From positions 221,943 to 285,942 of the forward strand of contig JAHBSL010000002.1 of the NCBI GenBank assembly GCA_019639135.1: 64,000 nt of DNA, written 5' to 3'. Positions 61,161-64,000 of the stretch are shown piece by piece. The DNA is from Acidobacteriota bacterium. Lineage in GTDB: Bacteria; Acidobacteriota; Blastocatellia; Pyrinomonadales; Pyrinomonadaceae. A program made the translations under genes and the position numbers. The notes beneath the pieces were generated by a model, which ran no database searches, had not been told where the DNA came from, and saw only the letters and a program-made list of their open reading frames with translations. The stretch's first letter is position 1, and every line of letters starts with the position of its first letter.

Positions 61161-63658
61161 CGCAAGCCCTGCCCGAACTGCTCGGTACCGAATGCCCCGA
61201 TGCCGTTGAGCCGGAAGCTGAAGACGATCCGATTCTCATTGCGTGCACCTACGTTAAAGTTGAAATACTGGATCGCCACGCCGCAGCAATTGCCCGAATA
61301 GCCAAGTGTGTAGAGCGAACTGATCAGCGGGCTTAGCTGCGTCGCCCGGCGATTCTCGAAATCGAAAAAGACCGATGCTCCGCCGTATAGCCCCTTGTTC
61401 CGGTTGCCGAGAAATACCGAAGGGCTCCACTGCGAACCGCGTCGCGTGCCAGGCTCTTTGCCGGCCTCGTTCGCGTATTGTGAGAGCGAGGGAACGAGCG
61501 TAACTGCCCGAGTGTAATAGAAGGTCTGAAAGAATTTGACCAGCGGCGTGTCGTAGCCGACCGTTGCCGAGACCGCCCGAAGCCCGTCGCCGTAGGTGCC
61601 GATGTCCGCACGCGTTGCGACAAAGATCGTCCGCTGCGGCCTGTAGGTAAAATCGATATTGATCGGCGAAAATCGCCGCGGCACGCCGCCGAACGTGTAG
61701 AACGAAAGCGACGTGATCGGTGCGATCTGATTCCTCCGCCCGACCTCCAACGCCCCGCCGAATGTCTTATCGAAAAAGTATTTCCCGCGAATGGTCAAGC
61801 TCGCGATCTCATAGGGCTGCGAGCTTTCGGCATCCTTCGCTCCCGCTCCGGCATCGCGCAGCCGCCGCTGTGCATCGCCCGTCACCGCCTCTGCATATTT
61901 CCGCGTATAGATGCGGTTGGTCACGCCGAACTCGATCTCGTTCGTGTCGGTGATCGTGTCGGTCGCGTCAAAGCGGATGATCCGGCGGAAGTTATCGACG
62001 CCCTTGATGTAGCGATAGGTCGCGAAGGGCTCGATCACGTGGCGGAAACGGAACGTGCCCGACTTGCCGTAGAAGTTCCTGGCGAGAGCGACCGGCCGGA
62101 CGTCGAACTCAAATTCACCGAGCTTGCGGATAACATCGCGGCCGACGACCCGCCGCATATCGTTGAACGAATTCGAATAATACGTGACCCGCGTCGCAGC
62201 GGTCGCGGTGAAGTTGAAGTACTTCGTGCTGATCGGAAGCGTGATCTGCGGATAGATATCGAGCCGCTGGCCGATGGCGGGCGAGACCACCGGGTCGGCT
62301 CCGGCAGTTTGCTGATAGAGGGCGAGGTTCCGAGCCTCCTCGCGACGCGAAACGCCCTCGACGCTCGTCTTGAACGAAAAATATAGCGGCTTCAGAAAAG
62401 ATATCTGCGAGGGCCGCTTTTCGAAATTCACGCTCGGCAGGTTTCGCGTCTTGATCTGCACGTTCGGGATCGAGATCTCCTGCGAGCGGGCGAGCAGATT
62501 GAGCGTGTAGTTGTTCCAGCTTTTATTGACGAACGCCTGCGAGACCTCGATCGGCGAGATGATCTGCTGGATGCCGTCCGAGAAGACCTGCCGGAAGTCG
62601 AGGTTCGAGGTGAGCCTTACGTCGGCCGCGGCCGTAAAGCCATTCGGAAAATACTGCACGCCCTCGGCATAGAGCAGCGTGCCGCCCTGATCGGGATTTT
62701 CCGCGCTTTCCGCCGGGCCGAAGATGCGGTCCTTGACGGCGTAGAAGCCGAAGTTGAAATACGACCGCGAGTTCGCCCGAGTTCTTACATCGAGCCCGTA
62801 GCCGACGCCGCGTCCGGTGTAAACATCGGCCCGCAGCGTCGCATCGGCGCTTCGCCCGAGCGTTTGGTAATAAGCACCGGAAAGCCTCGCTCCTTTGTTT
62901 CGCGAGTAGCCGATGGTCGGCGTCAGGAAGCCGCTCGCCCGGTCGCGCTCTTTTATCGGTATCGAGGCGAACGGCACCGGCAGAACCGGCACATCGCTCA
63001 GCCTGAACTTTGCGTTCTTGAGCTTGATGCGGTCGTTCGGGCGGATGCGTGCCTCGTCCGCCGTAAAGGACCACGTCGGCACCGCTTCATCACAGGCGGT
63101 GAACTTGCCCTTAGTGACGACGACCTCGTTGAGCGAGACGCGCTCGACGCGGTCAGCCGTGAAAAAGATCACGCTCCCGTCGTTCGTCTGATTTGTAAAG
63201 CCGGTCGAGTTCTCAAAGACCCCGAGCTTCGTCCGGTAGTTCCAAACGCCGCGTGAGCCGGTTATCCGCTGGTCGTCGCCCTGGTCAAAGACGACGCTGC
63301 CCGTCGCCTCCATCCGGTTCTCGGCCTCGTAGATAACGATCCGGTCGGCCTGCATCCGATAGATGCCGTACCGCACGTCCACGTTCCCTTCGTGCACGAT
63401 CACACGCTTGCCTTCCGCGCCCTCGACCGTCTGCCGGTTCGAATAAACGACCACCTCGCCGTCGCCGCCTTCCGGCTCAAAGCTCGGCTTCTTTTTCGGA
63501 GCAACGACGCTCCGCTCTTCCGAAACGGGATTGATGTTCGGCGTGTCGGTGATCGGGTTCGCGACCTGCCGCTCGACCGGATTGGACTGCTGCCCAAACC
63601 CCGCCGCCGCAAGCACAAGCACCACCACACCAAAACAAAGGCGTTTCACCATATCCAA
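61157..63658 (-). CDS. lptD: LPS-assembly protein LptD
   Basis: An 833-residue outer-membrane protein that inserts LPS into the outer leaflet together with LptE. A signal peptide (LCFGVVVLVLAAAGFGQ) leads an OstA/LptA-like beta-jellyroll (residues about 70-240: VEGAEGKRVIVHEGNVDVRY, ENRMEATGSVVFDQGDDQRI) and a large beta-barrel domain ending NRIVFSFRLNGIGAFG.. Only two or so Cys pairs are visible, so the E. coli disulfide pattern is not assumed. It belongs with LpxD and LpxB in LPS biogenesis. Confidence 0.9.
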   Translation of the reverse strand: MDMVKRLCFGVVVLVLAAAGFGQQSNPVERQVANPITDTPNINPVSEERSVVAPKKKPSFEPEGGDGEVVVYSNRQTVEGAEGKRVIVHEGNVDVRYGIYRMQADRIVIYEAENRMEATGSVVFDQGDDQRITGSRGVWNYRTKLGVFENSTGFTNQTNDGSVIFFTADRVERVSLNEVVVTKGKFTACDEAVPTWSFTADEARIRPNDRIKLKNAKFRLSDVPVLPVPFASIPIKERDRASGFLTPTIGYSRNKGARLSGAYYQTLGRSADATLRADVYTGRGVGYGLDVRTRANSRSYFNFGFYAVKDRIFGPAESAENPDQGGTLLYAEGVQYFPNGFTAAADVRLTSNLDFRQVFSDGIQQIISPIEVSQAFVNKSWNNYTLNLLARSQEISIPNVQIKTRNLPSVNFEKRPSQISFLKPLYFSFKTSVEGVSRREEARNLALYQQTAGADPVVSPAIGQRLDIYPQITLPISTKYFNFTATAATRVTYYSNSFNDMRRVVGRDVIRKLGEFEFDVRPVALARNFYGKSGTFRFRHVIEPFATYRYIKGVDNFRRIIRFDATDTITDTNEIEFGVTNRIYTRKYAEAVTGDAQRRLRDAGAGAKDAESSQPYEIASLTIRGKYFFDKTFGGALEVGRRNQIAPITSLSFYTFGGVPRRFSPINIDFTYRPQRTIFVATRADIGTYGDGLRAVSATVGYDTPLVKFFQTFYYTRAVTLVPSLSQYANEAGKEPGTRRGSQWSPSVFLGNRNKGLYGGASVFFDFENRRATQLSPLISSLYTLGYSGNCCGVAIQYFNFNVGARNENRIVFSFRLNGIGAFGTEQFGQGLR

Positions 63659-63681
63659 AAATATAGCAGTTAAACAATAAA

Positions 63682-63811
63682 GTCGTCGAAGACGACGCCA
63701 TTAATGTTGCCCACGTCGCCAGACGTGGGAACCGCCACAACGAGTTCCCCGAGTCGTCTTCGACGACTCTCCGAATTTTTCTCCAACCTCACCCACATCT
63801 TACGATGTGGG
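63682..63811. repeat. cluster of four short perfect palindromes
   Basis: GTCGTCGAAGACGAC (63682-63696), CCCACGTC..GACGTGGG (63710-63729), GAGTCGTC-TTC-GACGACTC (63751-63769) and CCCACATC..GATGTGGG (63792-63811). The cluster lies upstream of lptD. Two share the GTCGTC core and two the CCCAC..GTGGG ends, so they are two repeat types intermixed. Confidence 0.75.
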
Positions 63812-63861
63812 CTACATCAATTCCATCGGCTCCGCCGATTCCGACACGTCGTCAAACCGTT

Positions 63862-64000
63862 CCGCCAAGCCGGAAAACCATTTTCCCAAGCCGTCAAACC
63901 GTTTTCCCAAGCCTAACGATGCCTTTCCCAAGTCCGCAAACCATTTTCCCAAGCCTAACGATGCCTTTCCCAAGCCCGCAAACCATTTTCCCAAGCCGGA
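63862..64000. repeat. 21-bp tandem repeat (heptapeptide-coding), continues past window
   Basis: Units of 21 bp such as TTTTCCCAAGCCGTCAAACCG alternate with TTTCCCAAGCCTAACGATGCC. On the minus strand they read as 7-residue units GKWFAGL, GKASLGL, GKWFADL, GKASLGL, GKRFDGL, GKWFSGL, in a frame open to the window edge. On the plus strand they also read as heptads (VKPFSQA). Whether any is translated is unclear. Confidence 0.7.

Overview
The window is a 64 kb piece of a Gram-negative bacterial chromosome, by eye about 55-58% G+C. It encodes an LPS outer-membrane pathway (LpxD, LpxB, LptD), a GTP-dependent PEP carboxykinase, acidobacterial-type VWFA proteins, a protein with a Solibacter-type C-terminal domain, and secreted proteins with Pro-Thr linkers. 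This combination points to Acidobacteriota, most likely class Blastocatellia (Pyrinomonadaceae-like). That placement is inference from gene content, not a database result.

Layout. 1-9.5 kb: cyclophilin (partial), HAD phosphatase, MltG, PEP carboxykinase, an EamA transporter, a Kef-type antiporter fused to a UBP-type zinc finger, and a 2Fe-2S protein. 9.6-14.3 kb is accessory: repeats, a large secreted orphan, a VWFA pseudogene, orphan genes and a VapBC-like pair. 14.3-20.8 kb: threonine dehydrogenase, then pheS-(small genes)-pheT, a ZapB-like coiled coil, zapA and a probable 6S RNA. 20.8-33 kb: a membrane coiled-coil protein, a VWFA protein, a zinc-ribbon protein, a sugar oxidoreductase/isomerase pair, a delta-60 repeat protein, a lytic transglycosylase, agmatinase, HtrA, tRNA-Pro, a MerR regulator and thiL. 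33-35.5 kb: a nine-gene tRNA cluster (Arg, Gln, Pro, Leu, Cys, His, Asp, Lys, Met) preceded by a structured RNA candidate and interspersed with repeats. 36-46 kb: RtcB, a PLP decarboxylase, orphans, an HNH protein, tRNA-Met, CysS, cysteine dioxygenase and DsbD. 46.5-51 kb: the pyruvate dehydrogenase genes E1alpha, E1beta and E2, with toxin-antitoxin-like gene pairs at both junctions. 51-64 kb: EamA, STAS, LpxD, TPR, LpxB, a large secreted protein, IlvE, a fused spermidine-synthase-like protein, LptD and a repeat cluster at the right end.

The most unusual theme is repeat and small-module invasion of housekeeping loci. Elements with a strict 7-bp period, several forming long imperfect hairpins, fill intergenic and tRNA spacers. 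The same type sits in frame inside pheS and in the linker of the E2 gene. A different twin-hairpin element sits in frame inside rtcB. Small gene pairs (AbrB-like/retropepsin-like, RelE/antitoxin, HicBA) separate subunit genes of PheST and PDH. A diverged duplicate of the 5' end of pheT marks one of these insertions.
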